The position numbers and the translations under genes are program-made. The notes under the pieces are model-generated. The model saw only the letters and a list, made by a program, of their open reading frames with translations, was not told the origin of the DNA and made no database searches. From Paenibacillus rhizovicinus (GTDB lineage: Bacteria > Bacillota > Bacilli > Paenibacillales > Paenibacillaceae): 64,000 bases of DNA. This document shows, piece after piece, positions 8,265 to 16,427 of the stretch. The DNA is taken from positions 4,594,501 to 4,658,500 of the forward strand of contig NZ_CP048286.1 of NCBI RefSeq assembly GCF_010365285.1, written 5' to 3'. The number at the start of each line of letters is the position of its first letter. Position 1 is the stretch's first letter.

Positions 8265-9047
8265 ATGCTGCGTGCGAACATTCAGCTCAGCGAAGAGAAA
8301 GTAGCGTTTTACCGGGAAAACGGCTTCGTGCAGGTCGATAACATTCTATCGCCGGAGGAGCTTGCGGAGCTTCGCGAATATATGGACGAGACGATGAACA
8401 ATCAAGGCTCCCGCGGTCTGCAAACGGACAAGGCGGAAGGCGCTTACTATAAAGTGTTGAATCAGCGCGTGAATACGTGGCGGGATCACGGGGGCATGGC
8501 GCGGTTCGTGCTCGGCGAGCGGTTCGCGGATCTGGGGAAGCAGCTGACGGGCTTCGCGGGCATCCGCTTGTTTCATGATCATGCCCTGCTGAAAATGCCC
8601 GGCGACTCCAAAGTGACGCCGTGGCATCAGGACCGTCCGTATTGGCCGATGAACGAGATGAACGCGTTCTCCATCTGGATCGCGCTCGATGACGTCGACG
8701 AGAACAACGGGTGCATGATGTTCGTGCCGAAATCGCAGCGCATCCGCAATTTGAAGAGCGTCGACCTCGTGTCGCCGGAAGATATCTTCGGGCAGGAGGG
8801 CGCGAAGGACGTCGACCGCAATACGGCCGTCGTATGCCGGATGAAAGCGGGCAGCGCCACCTTCCATGACGGCATGACGTTCCATTACGCCCATGCCAAC
8901 AAGACGGACAAACCGCGCCGGGCGCTGGCGATCATCTTCATGGCCGACGGCACGACGTACAGCGGCGCGAATCACGTCATCACCGACGGACTCGGCTTGG
9001 AGAAGGACGATACGCTGGGCGGCGGCTTGATGCCGAAGCTGGCTTAA
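8265..9047 (+). CDS. Phytanoyl-CoA dioxygenase (PhyH) family protein
   Basis: A 260-residue Fe(II)/2-oxoglutarate-dependent oxygenase fold. The iron-binding HxD is seen in TPWHQDRPYWP (about residue 122), the distal histidine in TFHDGMTFHYAHANKT, and the 2-oxoglutarate-binding Arg in PRRALAIIF. The N-terminal EKVAFYRENGFVQVDNILSPEEL is typical. The substrate is unknown; relatives hydroxylate small molecules or lipids. ATG 8265 is preferred to GTG 8244, with AAGGGG upstream, though spacing is long. It is followed by a strong terminator and is probably monocistronic. Confidence 0.9.
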   Translation: MLRANIQLSEEKVAFYRENGFVQVDNILSPEELAELREYMDETMNNQGSRGLQTDKAEGAYYKVLNQRVNTWRDHGGMARFVLGERFADLGKQLTGFAGIRLFHDHALLKMPGDSKVTPWHQDRPYWPMNEMNAFSIWIALDDVDENNGCMMFVPKSQRIRNLKSVDLVSPEDIFGQEGAKDVDRNTAVVCRMKAGSATFHDGMTFHYAHANKTDKPRRALAIIFMADGTTYSGANHVITDGLGLEKDDTLGGGLMPKLA

Positions 9048-9085
9048 CGGCAAGCATTTCAAATAGATAATCACATGAACAAACA

Positions 9086-9125
9086 GAAAGCCGGGCTGAT
9101 CAGCGATGATCGGCTCGGCTTTCTT
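9086..9125 (+). terminator. Rho-independent terminator after the PhyH gene
   Basis: A long imperfect stem (AAAGCC-GGCTGATCA pairing with TGATC-GGCTCGGCTTT) with a GCGA loop, followed by TTCTTG. It lies about 40 bases after the stop codon. Confidence 0.8.
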
Positions 9126-9276
9126 GCGATCTGCACGGCTGGTGCTGGGTGACAGACTGCCAACGAACCGGATCGATCCGGCATTGGACTGACACCGCCG
9201 ACGAGTCAGCAATGGACCGCAACTGACCAACTTAACGGAGTGGCACACTGAACCGATAACGAACCGTCGTCACCGC

Positions 9277-9386
9277 CAACGAACCGTTAACGGTCCGTCA
9301 ACGAACCGTTAACGGGCCACCAAAGAACGGCCGACGGGCCGCCAACGAACCGTTAACGGGCCACCAACGAACCGCTAACGAATCCA
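9277..9386. repeat. 22-bp minisatellite (five copies)
   Basis: Five head-to-tail copies of a 22-bp unit beginning CAACGAACCGTTAACGG, with a looser copy just upstream (from about 9247). The middle copy is the most diverged. The last copy runs into the first TAACGAATCC core of the 192-bp element that starts at 9376, so the two overlap by 11 bases. The whole 700-base gap 9048-9747 contains only the terminator, this array and that element; no gene is evident. Confidence 0.85.
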
Positions 9387-9567
9387 AAACGCCTTAATTG
9401 CCGGAAAAGCACGCCTTTTTCCAAGTAACGAATCTGAGGCACCTTATTTAGTGAGTCTGCATGCAAAAAGGTACATATTAGCGTAGATCAGCCCAATAGG
9501 AACGCTGAGATTCGTTACGTTTCAAAATGGGCACAAAAGGGACGAATAGCGCTAACTGGATTCGTTA
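9376..9567. repeat. Dispersed 192-bp intergenic element, copy 1 (50-92-50 architecture)
   Basis: Core TAACGAATC occurs in direct orientation at 9376 and 9426. The inverted core TTCGTTA ends at 9517 and 9567. This gives a 50-bp left unit, a 92-bp central unit and a 50-bp right unit. The outer units resemble each other in inverse orientation (TAACGAAYCC, then CGCCTTA about 13 bases in). Copies 2 and 3 (29480-29672, 46622-46814) have the same spacing to within one base but little other identity. Function is unknown. Confidence 0.8.
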
Positions 9568-9747
9568 GAGCGGAGGCTAGCAATCTGAGTCAGCCGGGCG
9601 CCAAGCATCGAGCGCGAAGCGCCTAGCACCAGCATCAACGCCGGGCCGGGTACTAAACTAGTATCGAGCGCGAAGCAAGAGCACCGAGTGCTTAGGCGAA
9701 TCCTGTAAGTGTCATCAGCATCATCAGCATGAGTCATTCGCGTGGTC

Positions 9748-10308
9748 CTACAGCTCCTTGACCATCCGCCGGTAATCGCTGCCGCCGATGCGAATGACGT
9801 CGGCCTCGACATAACCGCTGCGCAGGTAAATGCCATGCGCCCGCTCGTTGCACGACTCGACGATCAGTGCCGTCCGCTCGAATCCAAGCTCCTTCGCCCG
9901 CTGCTCGGCCGCGGCCATAAGCGCCTTCGCGATTCCTTGGCCGCGGAAGGCTTCGTCGACGGCCAGCGCGTCCAGATAAAACTCGCCGTCCATCGCTTCC
10001 CGGACGATATGCCGCTCCGCTTCTCCGAAATCCCGCCGCATCCGCGCGAGGAAAGGCTCGTCCAGCAGCTGCGCGTCATTGCCGGAATAGGCGACGAGCA
10101 TGCCGGCGATCCGGCCGTCGCGTTCCTCCACGATAATATGGTCGCAGCTGACCCGATTGCCCGGCTGCTTGAAGAAATCCGTCAGCCGTCTGGCAGCATC
10201 GGCATCGTCCGAAGCGCCCGTAAGCAGGTAGGCGATCGAGCCGATCGCCTCTTGCAGCAGCGGGATGACTTCGGGCGCGTCATCTAACGCGGCTCTTCGC
10301 GTGCTCAT
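9748..10308 (-). CDS. GNAT-family N-acetyltransferase
   Basis: A 186-residue acetyltransferase of the GNAT superfamily. Acetyl-CoA-binding motif A is visible as LDALAVDEAFRGQGIAKALM (about residues 116-135), with an Arg/Gln-x-x-Gly-x-Gly/Ala loop. It is followed by RAHGIYLRSGYVEADVIRI, the usual C-terminal strand-helix-strand. The substrate cannot be told. ATG 10308 has GGGAGG nine bases upstream; the frame is open to 10374 without a better site. It stands alone, with its 3' end next to the repeat island. Confidence 0.88.
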   Translation of the reverse strand: MSTRRAALDDAPEVIPLLQEAIGSIAYLLTGASDDADAARRLTDFFKQPGNRVSCDHIIVEERDGRIAGMLVAYSGNDAQLLDEPFLARMRRDFGEAERHIVREAMDGEFYLDALAVDEAFRGQGIAKALMAAAEQRAKELGFERTALIVESCNERAHGIYLRSGYVEADVIRIGGSDYRRMVKEL

Positions 10309-10529
10309 TCTCTTCTCGTCCTCCCATGGATCAGGGCAAATCTCGCCTGAACGCCGCTTTATTGCTCTCGTCATTCATAATACCGCTATTATGGCGAATA
10401 CAGGAAGCTTTCATTCCGATGAAGGCGGTCGCCGCAGCGGGAATTTAGGCCGAAACCGCCGTCATGAATGACAGTGGAGGACAATACCCTAATGAATAAG
10501 GAAGCTATTATTCGTAGGGGGATGCGGGC

Positions 10530-10877
10530 ATGGAATGGTACCTGAAGGTGCTGCGGGAATACGTGAATTTCTCCGGAAGGGCAAGGCGCACGGAGTATTG
10601 GATGTACATTCTGATCAGCTTCGTCGTATCGATCATACTGGCTATCATTGACGCCATACTCGGCGCCGACCGGCTGCTCTCGTGGTTATATTCGCTGGCG
10701 GTGCTGCTGCCATCGCTGGGTGTTGTCGTACGCAGGCTGCACGATATCGGGCGATCGGGCTGGTGGTATCTCATCATCTTGATTCCGGTCATAGGCGCCA
10801 TCGTGATTCTCGTCTTTACGCTGCTGGACAGCGAGCCGGGCATGAACAAATACGGGCCGAACCCGAAAGGGTATTAA
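10530..10877 (+). CDS. DUF805 small membrane protein
   Basis: 115 residues matching the DUF805 pattern. It opens with EWYLKVLREYVNFSGRARRTEYW, followed by about four hydrophobic segments, and contains VVRRLHDIGRSGWWYLIILIP and a C-terminal DSEPGMNKYGPNPK. This family occurs singly in many bacteria; its role is not known. A GGGGG ribosome site precedes ATG 10530. It is monocistronic and has its own terminator. Confidence 0.93.
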   Translation: MEWYLKVLREYVNFSGRARRTEYWMYILISFVVSIILAIIDAILGADRLLSWLYSLAVLLPSLGVVVRRLHDIGRSGWWYLIILIPVIGAIVILVFTLLDSEPGMNKYGPNPKGY

Positions 10878-10891
10878 GCGCCGCCAGTCCA

Positions 10892-10929
10892 AAGAGAAGG
10901 AGCCGTCCCTAAGGATGGCTTCTTCTCTA
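10892..10929 (+). terminator. Terminator between DUF805 and hydrolase genes
   Basis: The stem AGAGAAG-AGCC-TCC pairs with GGA-GGCT-CTTCTCT around a CTAA loop. It could serve both convergent genes, but the T-rich 3' side favours the plus strand. Confidence 0.7.
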
Positions 10930-10963
10930 TTCACAAGTGCGGCTGTTTGCCCGCAGCGGCAGC

Positions 10964-11848
10964 TTAGTCTCTTCCGGCCATGTACAGCAGCTCGGCGATC
11001 TTCTTCGGTTCCGTCTTGAACGTCGTCATATGGTCGCCGTAGCCTTGAATCAGCCGGAACTGGCCGAGACGGCTCGACATATGGGGATGCCAGCCGTAGC
11101 CCAGCCCTTGCGGCAGGACGTTATCCACCGTCAGATAGATATAGCTCTTCGGCGTCGTTAAACTGTAGAATTTCTTCAAATCCAGTTTTTCGAAGAACGG
11201 CCCGGCCGGTTCCGGCTTGATGCCGGCGTATAGCTGCTGCGCCAACTCTAAGCTCGCCAAATTGACGAAAGCGTCGCGGAAGAACGCGAACGGCAGCAGG
11301 AGGGTGTTGTTCCCGGACGCCTTGATGAGCTGGGCGAAGAAGGCGAGCGCTTCGGGCGGAAATTCATCGATGAGGCTGCCGCCGTCCTTGACGACGAAGC
11401 CGTCGATGAAGACGATCCGCTTGAGCCGATCCGGCACGAGCTCCGCGGCTTTCTGGACGACCGAGCCTCCGAAGCTGTGTCCGACCAGCACGACGTTATG
11501 CAGATCAAGCGCTTCGATGTCATCCGCCACGGCTTGCGACATCATGCCGTGCGTCGCCGTCGTGTTGGCGAAGTCCGCACCATGCCCCGGATATTCAGGG
11601 ACGTAGACACTATGGCCTTGCTTGCGCAGCTCCGCGGCGACGCCGTCCCAGAAGCCGGCGTCGGCCCAGGCGCCGTGGACGAGCACGAACGTCAGCGGCT
11701 GTTCTTTGCGGCGAACCGCTTCACCGCGGTAATCCGTTGCCCAGGGCTGCACTTGCGGAACGTAATAGTACGTCATCGGAGGATAATAGCCTCCATATCC
11801 TCCATATTGGGCGTACGGATTGTACGGGATCGTCGAATAAGGAATCAT
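10964..11848 (-). CDS. Alpha/beta hydrolase
   Basis: A 294-residue alpha/beta-hydrolase with an unusual Tyr/Pro/Gly-rich N-terminus (about residues 1-45, many YGGY and PYxP motifs) and no signal peptide. The fold begins with FVLVHGAWADAGFWDGVAAEL, a pattern seen in salicylate/methyl-ester esterases. The nucleophile elbow is VVLVGHSFGGSVVQ (Ser about 133), and a late catalytic His is likely in IQGYGDHMTTF. The substrate is unknown. ATG 11848 is preferred over GTG 11875 because of the AGGAAAGGA site. It is convergent with the DUF805 gene. Confidence 0.88.
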   Translation of the reverse strand: MIPYSTIPYNPYAQYGGYGGYYPPMTYYYVPQVQPWATDYRGEAVRRKEQPLTFVLVHGAWADAGFWDGVAAELRKQGHSVYVPEYPGHGADFANTTATHGMMSQAVADDIEALDLHNVVLVGHSFGGSVVQKAAELVPDRLKRIVFIDGFVVKDGGSLIDEFPPEALAFFAQLIKASGNNTLLLPFAFFRDAFVNLASLELAQQLYAGIKPEPAGPFFEKLDLKKFYSLTTPKSYIYLTVDNVLPQGLGYGWHPHMSSRLGQFRLIQGYGDHMTTFKTEPKKIAELLYMAGRD

Positions 11849-11972
11849 GTGATCGGATGTTCCTTTCCTAAACACAAGAATGTATAAGTTTCACCGTGTT
11901 TACTATACGCCCAGCCGCCTAGGAGTGTGATCCTGCTTGTGAAGATCCATCCCGAGAACTGCAATCCCCCGC

Positions 11973-12007
11973 AGCCCTGACCGCAACCGGTCGGGGCTTT
12001 TTTTGCG
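11973..12007 (+). terminator. Orphan rho-independent terminator
   Basis: AGCCCTGACCG and CCGGTCGGGGCT form a GC-rich stem with a CAA loop, followed by seven T residues. No plus-strand gene ends before it; the nearest one upstream is DUF805, which already has a terminator. It could end a small untranslated RNA starting near 11890, or a truncated leader transcript of the downstream transporter gene. Confidence 0.75.
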
Positions 12008-12223
12008 TTTGCGAGCAAATTCCGGCGCGGGCGAAAGCCATCAGCCGCAGCCGCTCGAATAGGCATTCAGCCGTAGCTATCAAACGTCACACCGGGATAT
12101 TTGCCAGCAATTGATAGGAGATGGTTTTCATAGAGTTAGGGTGATTGACCAGTACGAGCTATATGTCATGCACGTATAAATACAGTACATCCTTGTTTTC
12201 TGCGCATCCCGGAGAGGGAATCT

Positions 12224-12241
12224 ATGAAAACCGCTGCGTAG
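12224..12241 (+). other. Possible five-codon leader peptide (MKTAA)
   Basis: ATG AAA ACC GCT GCG TAG follows a good ribosome site (GGAGAGGG, about 5 bases of spacing). It lies 71 bases upstream of the ArsB-like transporter start. A leader peptide role is inference. Confidence 0.3.
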
Positions 12242-12312
12242 TACAGTCATTATGTTGCTAGCGCAGACAGCAATGGACGAAACCATTCTTAAACGGAAAG
12301 AGAGGTTGAGTC

Positions 12313-13641
12313 ATGCATGATTTAATGGTTATGACGACGATTTGTTCGTTTTTCCTTACTATCGCCTTCATCTTCTTGCGTCCGAACGTTAACGAAGCGA
12401 TACCTGCGTCCGTCGGCGCATTATTCGTCCTCCTGAGCGGCAGCGTTTCCCTGTCCGATCTCGGGAGCATAACCGAAACGATCAGCGGCGCTGCGATTAC
12501 AATCATAGCGACGATCGTCATGGCAATCGTGCTGGAGAGCTTCGGCTTCTTCTATTGGGCCGCGGAAATATTAGCCCGCAAAGCACGAGGTTCCGGCATC
12601 CGGCTGTTCTGGCTGACGAATCTGTTCTGCTTCTTGATGACGCTGTTCGTGAATAACGACGGAAGTATTCTCATCACGACGCCGATTCTGCTTATGCTGC
12701 TGAAGAATATGGGGCTGAAAAACCACCAGAAGCTCCCGTATCTCATCTCGGGCGCCATCATCGCGACGGCTTCCAGCGCGCCGATCGGCGTCAGTAACAT
12801 CGTTAATCTGATCGCGCTCAAAATCGTTCACATGAGCCTCTACATGCACACGGCCATGATGTTCGTTCCCGCGTCGCTCGGACTGGTGCTCTTGTCGGTG
12901 CTGCTGTATCTGACATTCTACAAGACGCTGCCGAAGAAGGTGCCGACGGCGGCGCACGGCTTTATGCCGGGCAGTCACCCGCTGAAGGACGTGTATCAAA
13001 GCAAGAACCGCAACAAATTCATGCGCAACGTGCTGATCTTCGTCTTTTGCGTTCGGGTAAGCCTCTTCGTCGCTTCCTACGTCGGTTTTCCCGTATCGCT
13101 GATGGCGGTGATCGGATCGTCCGTATTGCTGGCTTGGCGGTGGTTCCATCTGAAGATCACCCCGCTGGACATGCTGAAGAAAACACCGTGGTATATTCTG
13201 ATTTTCGCCTTCGGCATGTACGTCATTATCTATGGCTTGAACAACATCGGTCTGACGGATTATCTGATCAAGCTGCTTCATCCGATCGTCACCGGAAGCC
13301 TGCTGAACGCGAGCGTGATGATGGGAGCGCTGCTGACCGTGCTGTCCAACGTATTCAACAATCACCCCGCGCTGATGGTCGGCACGCTGACGCTGACGCA
13401 TATGGGGCTGGATCCGGTTACGCTGAAAATTTCCTACCTTGCCAGCGTAATCGGGAGCGACATGGGTTCTCTGCTGCTGCCGATCGGCACGCTCGCTACG
13501 TTAATGTGGATGCATATCGTGAGGAAAGGCGGCGTCAAGATCAGCTGGCTGCAATATTTGCGCGTTACGATCATCGCGATTCCGATTACGGTCATCGTCA
13601 CGCTGGCGCTGTTGTCCTTCTGGGTGTCGTGGTTATTCTAA
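12313..13641 (+). CDS. ArsB/NhaD-family ion transporter
   Basis: A 442-residue polytopic membrane protein with about 11-12 hydrophobic segments. It resembles the ArsB/NhaD part of the ion-transporter superfamily (B. subtilis YdfA/YwrK type). Telling stretches are FVNNDGSILITTPILLMLL and the matching second-half SNVFNNHPALMVGTL; the two NN-containing re-entrant loops are typical of this fold. ASSAPIGVSNIVNLIAL is also characteristic. The ion is not certain: arsenite/antimonite is the namesake substrate, but no arsR or arsC gene is nearby. The ribosome site is AAAGAGAGG. Its natural terminator may be the one at 16661, now separated from it by the inserted mobile element. Confidence 0.88.
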   Translation: MHDLMVMTTICSFFLTIAFIFLRPNVNEAIPASVGALFVLLSGSVSLSDLGSITETISGAAITIIATIVMAIVLESFGFFYWAAEILARKARGSGIRLFWLTNLFCFLMTLFVNNDGSILITTPILLMLLKNMGLKNHQKLPYLISGAIIATASSAPIGVSNIVNLIALKIVHMSLYMHTAMMFVPASLGLVLLSVLLYLTFYKTLPKKVPTAAHGFMPGSHPLKDVYQSKNRNKFMRNVLIFVFCVRVSLFVASYVGFPVSLMAVIGSSVLLAWRWFHLKITPLDMLKKTPWYILIFAFGMYVIIYGLNNIGLTDYLIKLLHPIVTGSLLNASVMMGALLTVLSNVFNNHPALMVGTLTLTHMGLDPVTLKISYLASVIGSDMGSLLLPIGTLATLMWMHIVRKGGVKISWLQYLRVTIIAIPITVIVTLALLSFWVSWLF

Positions 13642-13783
13642 AAAGGAGAGGACGGGAGAGGACGGGAAGGGAAGGAGGGATGCTCCCTATATAGAGAAAG
13701 AAGCACAAAAAAAAAAGAGATCTTCAGCATTGAAGATCCGAGTGAGGAGAGTACAACAACAGTTTATGTCGCGCGGCCGCGAT
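13642..13783 (+). other. 3' flank of the transporter gene up to the mobile-element insertion site
   Basis: A purine-rich tract (repeated GGACGGGA-type motifs at about 13645-13680), a run of ten A residues, and a small inverted repeat (GATCTTCAGCATTGAAGATC, 13721-13740). No T-run terminator is seen. The last five bases, GCGAT, are repeated directly after the element at 16542-16546. Confidence 0.6.
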
Positions 13784-13985
13784 TAGTGAGAGAAAATAAA
13801 GTTCTTTATCGGAAATCCAGTAAAATCAAGGGTTTTATTGGGTTCAAAACCGGCGACAAAAATTTAAAGTTGTTTAATGAAAATGAGATTCAACCAACAA
13901 CTCGGCTGAAATTGTGAAAATAAAGTTGATTAATCAGGGGCAGTAATAAGCCCAAATTAAATGTAAAGTTGTTTAATGCTAAATG
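13784..13985. repeat. Left-end iterated transposase-binding-type sites
   Basis: Four copies of an AAAATAAAGTTSTTTAAT-like motif, with AAAGTT at 13798, 13866, 13922 and 13965 (spacing 68, 56 and 43). The outermost copy is part of the terminal inverted repeat. All point inward and are the inverse of the right-end copies. Confidence 0.75.
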
Positions 13986-14014
13986 GCAGCCAGAACATCA
14001 TGCGGACCAAAACA

Positions 14015-14064
14015 AACAAAAGTGCCCAACCCTTGCAATAAAGCAAGGTTGGGCACTTTTGTTT
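14015..14064. terminator. Strong bidirectional terminator inside the mobile element
   Basis: A near-perfect stem of about 21 bp (AACAAAAGTGCCCAACC-TTGC and its complement) with an AATAAA-type loop and T-rich tails on both strands. On the minus strand it would end the AraC-regulator transcript about 290 bases after the stop codon. The stretch between (14065-14353) has only a degenerate, stop-bounded open frame (14123-14275, minus) that I do not recognise. Confidence 0.8.
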
Positions 14065-14353
14065 CGTGTGATCAGCCGTGGTTGGACTAAACACTTTCCC
14101 ATCGGAGCAACTAACAGCTGAATCAGGCTGCGGTCCAATAAATTAACAACTTCTCGTTTTGCCAAGACATAGTTACAAGAGCAAGCATATTTTCAGTTAG
14201 TTCAGATAACCTCTTTATAGAACGTTTGGCTGGTGAGGTCTCCTCCCTAAATGAACGCTCAGTTTTATTTGGGATTTACTCATTTAGAGGAGGTAATTTG
14301 AAGGAGGATAAAGCTCAACCGGCATAAAATTGGCTACATCGTAATGCAATCCC

Positions 14354-15214
14354 TTATTGAGCACTTGCGAATTGGCGGGAGATGTTTCGGTATACGGTTG
14401 GAGACAACCCTCTCTTAGCCGTAAATTGTTTGATGAAGTAAGTGTCATACTCAAATCCGGTGGCACGCGCAATTTCGTTCAAGCTCATACCTGTATGGGT
14501 GAGAAGATTCCCCGCAACTTTCAAACGGTGTTGTAACAAATATCCCATTGCTGTACTTCCGCATCTTTCCTGAAACATCCTATTCAGCGACACACGATTC
14601 AAATGTGCGCATTTCGTTAAACCTTCCAAGGTGACTTTATCGGCATAGTTGGTATGTATATATTCCAACACTAAATCAACAGGGGATTGTTCGCTGTGAC
14701 GGTTCAAATCCTCAAGCAAGCCCAATATCTGGATAAGATATTTTTTGATTCTACACACCCAGTCTGCATCGCTTTGCGCATACACTTCAGTCCCAAGCAC
14801 AAAAAACCACTCAAATAATTGCGGGTAGGCTTTCTCGGTAACAAAAGGTACTTCAGTGCGTGTTGGATTGCTCTGAAAAAACGTAAGACCTGTTTGTATT
14901 TTGAAATGGCTAGGAAAATAGTCTTCTGTTTCAGAAATCGGTACGCGTGGGGTATTAAGAAAGTCTGGATGATAACTGAATGATTGCGCAGAAGCATTAT
15001 GCTTTTCATTTATTTGTATCGTATCAGTTTCGGACAAACAGAGAACGCCGGGTGCAGTAATCGCTATTGGTCTATCGTTGAGTACCCCGTTGATGCTGCC
15101 GGACGTAATAAAGATTATAGTAAAACGCTCCGGATAGGGAAGGCCGTTCAAATCCTCAGCGGTAATAAATTCAATATTTACAGTCCTGTCTTTGTGACGG
15201 TCAATTTGCGGCAT
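14354..15214 (-). CDS. AraC-family transcriptional regulator
   Basis: A 286-residue regulator with an N-terminal cupin-like sensing domain (about 1-150) and a C-terminal double helix-turn-helix of the AraC/XylS type (about 185-280). Motifs there include VTLEGLTKCAHLNRVSLNRM, GYLLQHRLKVAGNLL and EIARATGFEYDTYFIKQF. ATG 15214 has AGGAGAG five bases upstream; the frame is open to 15451 but that overlaps the divergent GAPDH gene. AT-rich codon use matches the GAPDH and differs from the rest of the window. It most likely controls the divergent GAPDH promoter in the 108-bp shared region. Confidence 0.9.
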   Translation of the reverse strand: MPQIDRHKDRTVNIEFITAEDLNGLPYPERFTIIFITSGSINGVLNDRPIAITAPGVLCLSETDTIQINEKHNASAQSFSYHPDFLNTPRVPISETEDYFPSHFKIQTGLTFFQSNPTRTEVPFVTEKAYPQLFEWFFVLGTEVYAQSDADWVCRIKKYLIQILGLLEDLNRHSEQSPVDLVLEYIHTNYADKVTLEGLTKCAHLNRVSLNRMFQERCGSTAMGYLLQHRLKVAGNLLTHTGMSLNEIARATGFEYDTYFIKQFTAKRGLSPTVYRNISRQFASAQ

Positions 15215-15322
15215 GTTTCTCTCCTGACAAATAGTATAGTCAATTACTTCACTTATAACAGTGTACCACAAAGATAAGAACGATATACTGATGACTGAGA
15301 CAAAGAAAGGTGGTTTATTATT

Positions 15323-16324
15323 ATGGCAATCAACATTGCGATAAATGGTTTTGGTAGAATTGGCAGGCTTGCCTTTCGGCAGCTTTTTGGTGCAGAAGGA
15401 TACCAGATTGTCGCTATCAATGACCTGACAAGTCCAAAGATGCTTGCGCATTTGCTAAAACACGACACAACGCAGCGAAATTATGATGAAACGATTGATT
15501 ACAGTGATAACAGCTTGACCGTGAAAGATGTGGATATTCCGATTTATGCCGAAAGAGATCCCGGCAAACTCCCATGGAAAGAATTGCAAGTTGATTTAGT
15601 CTTGGAGTGTACAGGCCTTTTCGCATCAAAAAAAGCATCTACAGCTCATATTGAAGCAGGTGCAAAAAAAGTGGTCATCTCAACCGTTGCCGGGAAAGAT
15701 ATTCCTACTATTGTATATGGGGTTAATGAACACGAACTAACTAAAGAGGATACTATAGTTTCGGCCGCATCCTGCACCACGAACTGCCTGGCTCCAATGG
15801 TCTATTACCTTAACGAGCTTTCGCCGATTAAAAAAGGTTTTATGACGACGATACATGCTTATACAAACGACCAGAATACCCTTGATGGCCCTCACTCCAA
15901 AGGTGACTTGCGCCGGGCGCGCGCTGCGGCTGGTAACATCATCCCAACGTCAACCGGGGCAGCAAAAGCAATAGGGCTCGTCATCCCTTCTTTGGATGGC
16001 AAACTGGATGGTGTGTCCCAAAGAGTGCCGGTTATGGCTGGCTCCCTGACAGAATTGACAGTAGTCGTGGACGGACCGGTAACTGCGGAGCAGGTCAACG
16101 AGAAGATGAAGCAGTCCCAGTCGGAGCAATACGGATATACAGAGGAAGAGCTTGTTTCGTCCGATATTATTGGTATGGCCTACGGCAGCTTGTTTGACGC
16201 CACGCAAACAAATGTAATGGAACTAGGAACAGATACTCTGGTGAAATTAGCTGCATGGTATGATAACGAAAACTCCTTTACCAGCCAAATGATCCGCACC
16301 GCCAAATATCTTGCTGAATTGTGA
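15323..16324 (+). CDS. gap: Type I glyceraldehyde-3-phosphate dehydrogenase
   Basis: A 333-residue full-length GAPDH. The NAD-binding start is [16 protein letters not shown] with the NAD-selecting Asp in INDL. The catalytic cysteine lies in [12 protein letters not shown] (Cys about 152), the phosphate-binding loop in HAYTNDQ, with the catalytic His there, and [18 protein letters not shown] and [12 protein letters not shown] are standard. It is the only structural gene in the Tn7-like island and is AT-rich. A mobile, separately regulated GAPDH is unlikely to be the housekeeping glycolytic copy. It may replace an inhibited or modified host enzyme, or serve arsenate detoxification as in arsJ-linked GAPDHs, but no arsJ is present. 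Function beyond the reaction is inference. Confidence 0.95.
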   Translation: MAINIAINGFGRIGRLAFRQLFGAEGYQIVAINDLTSPKMLAHLLKHDTTQRNYDETIDYSDNSLTVKDVDIPIYAERDPGKLPWKELQVDLVLECTGLFASKKASTAHIEAGAKKVVISTVAGKDIPTIVYGVNEHELTKEDTIVSAASCTTNCLAPMVYYLNELSPIKKGFMTTIHAYTNDQNTLDGPHSKGDLRRARAAAGNIIPTSTGAAKAIGLVIPSLDGKLDGVSQRVPVMAGSLTELTVVVDGPVTAEQVNEKMKQSQSEQYGYTEEELVSSDIIGMAYGSLFDATQTNVMELGTDTLVKLAAWYDNENSFTSQMIRTAKYLAEL

Positions 16325-16356
16325 TGGTAAGCTGGCCATTTCTGCATAAACAATTA

Positions 16357-16393
16357 AGACGCTCTGGATGTTCAACTCCAAAGCGTCTTTTTA
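16357..16393 (+). terminator. Terminator of the GAPDH gene
   Basis: AGACGCT-TGGA pairs with TCCA-AGCGTCT around an eight-base loop, followed by TTTTTAT. It starts about 33 bases after the stop codon, inside the mobile element. Confidence 0.85.
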
Positions 16394-16427
16394 TGTCAGC
16401 GTTTCGTGTCCCTCCATGTTAAGATCT

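Larger units (their letters stand above)
11849..12312 (+). other. 464-base gap with an unassigned terminator and leader features
   Basis: No protein gene is supported here. The left part holds the upstream region of the hydrolase gene on the minus strand. A strong plus-strand terminator (11973-12007) has no gene upstream on that strand. The right part is the leader of the ArsB-like gene and contains a five-codon reading frame with a good ribosome site (12224-12241). Confidence 0.5.

Noticed and set aside
14123..14275. Stop-bounded 51-codon frame on the minus strand inside the mobile element
   Set aside because: It has no start codon or ribosome site, and I could not match it to a transposition protein; at most it is a degenerate relic.
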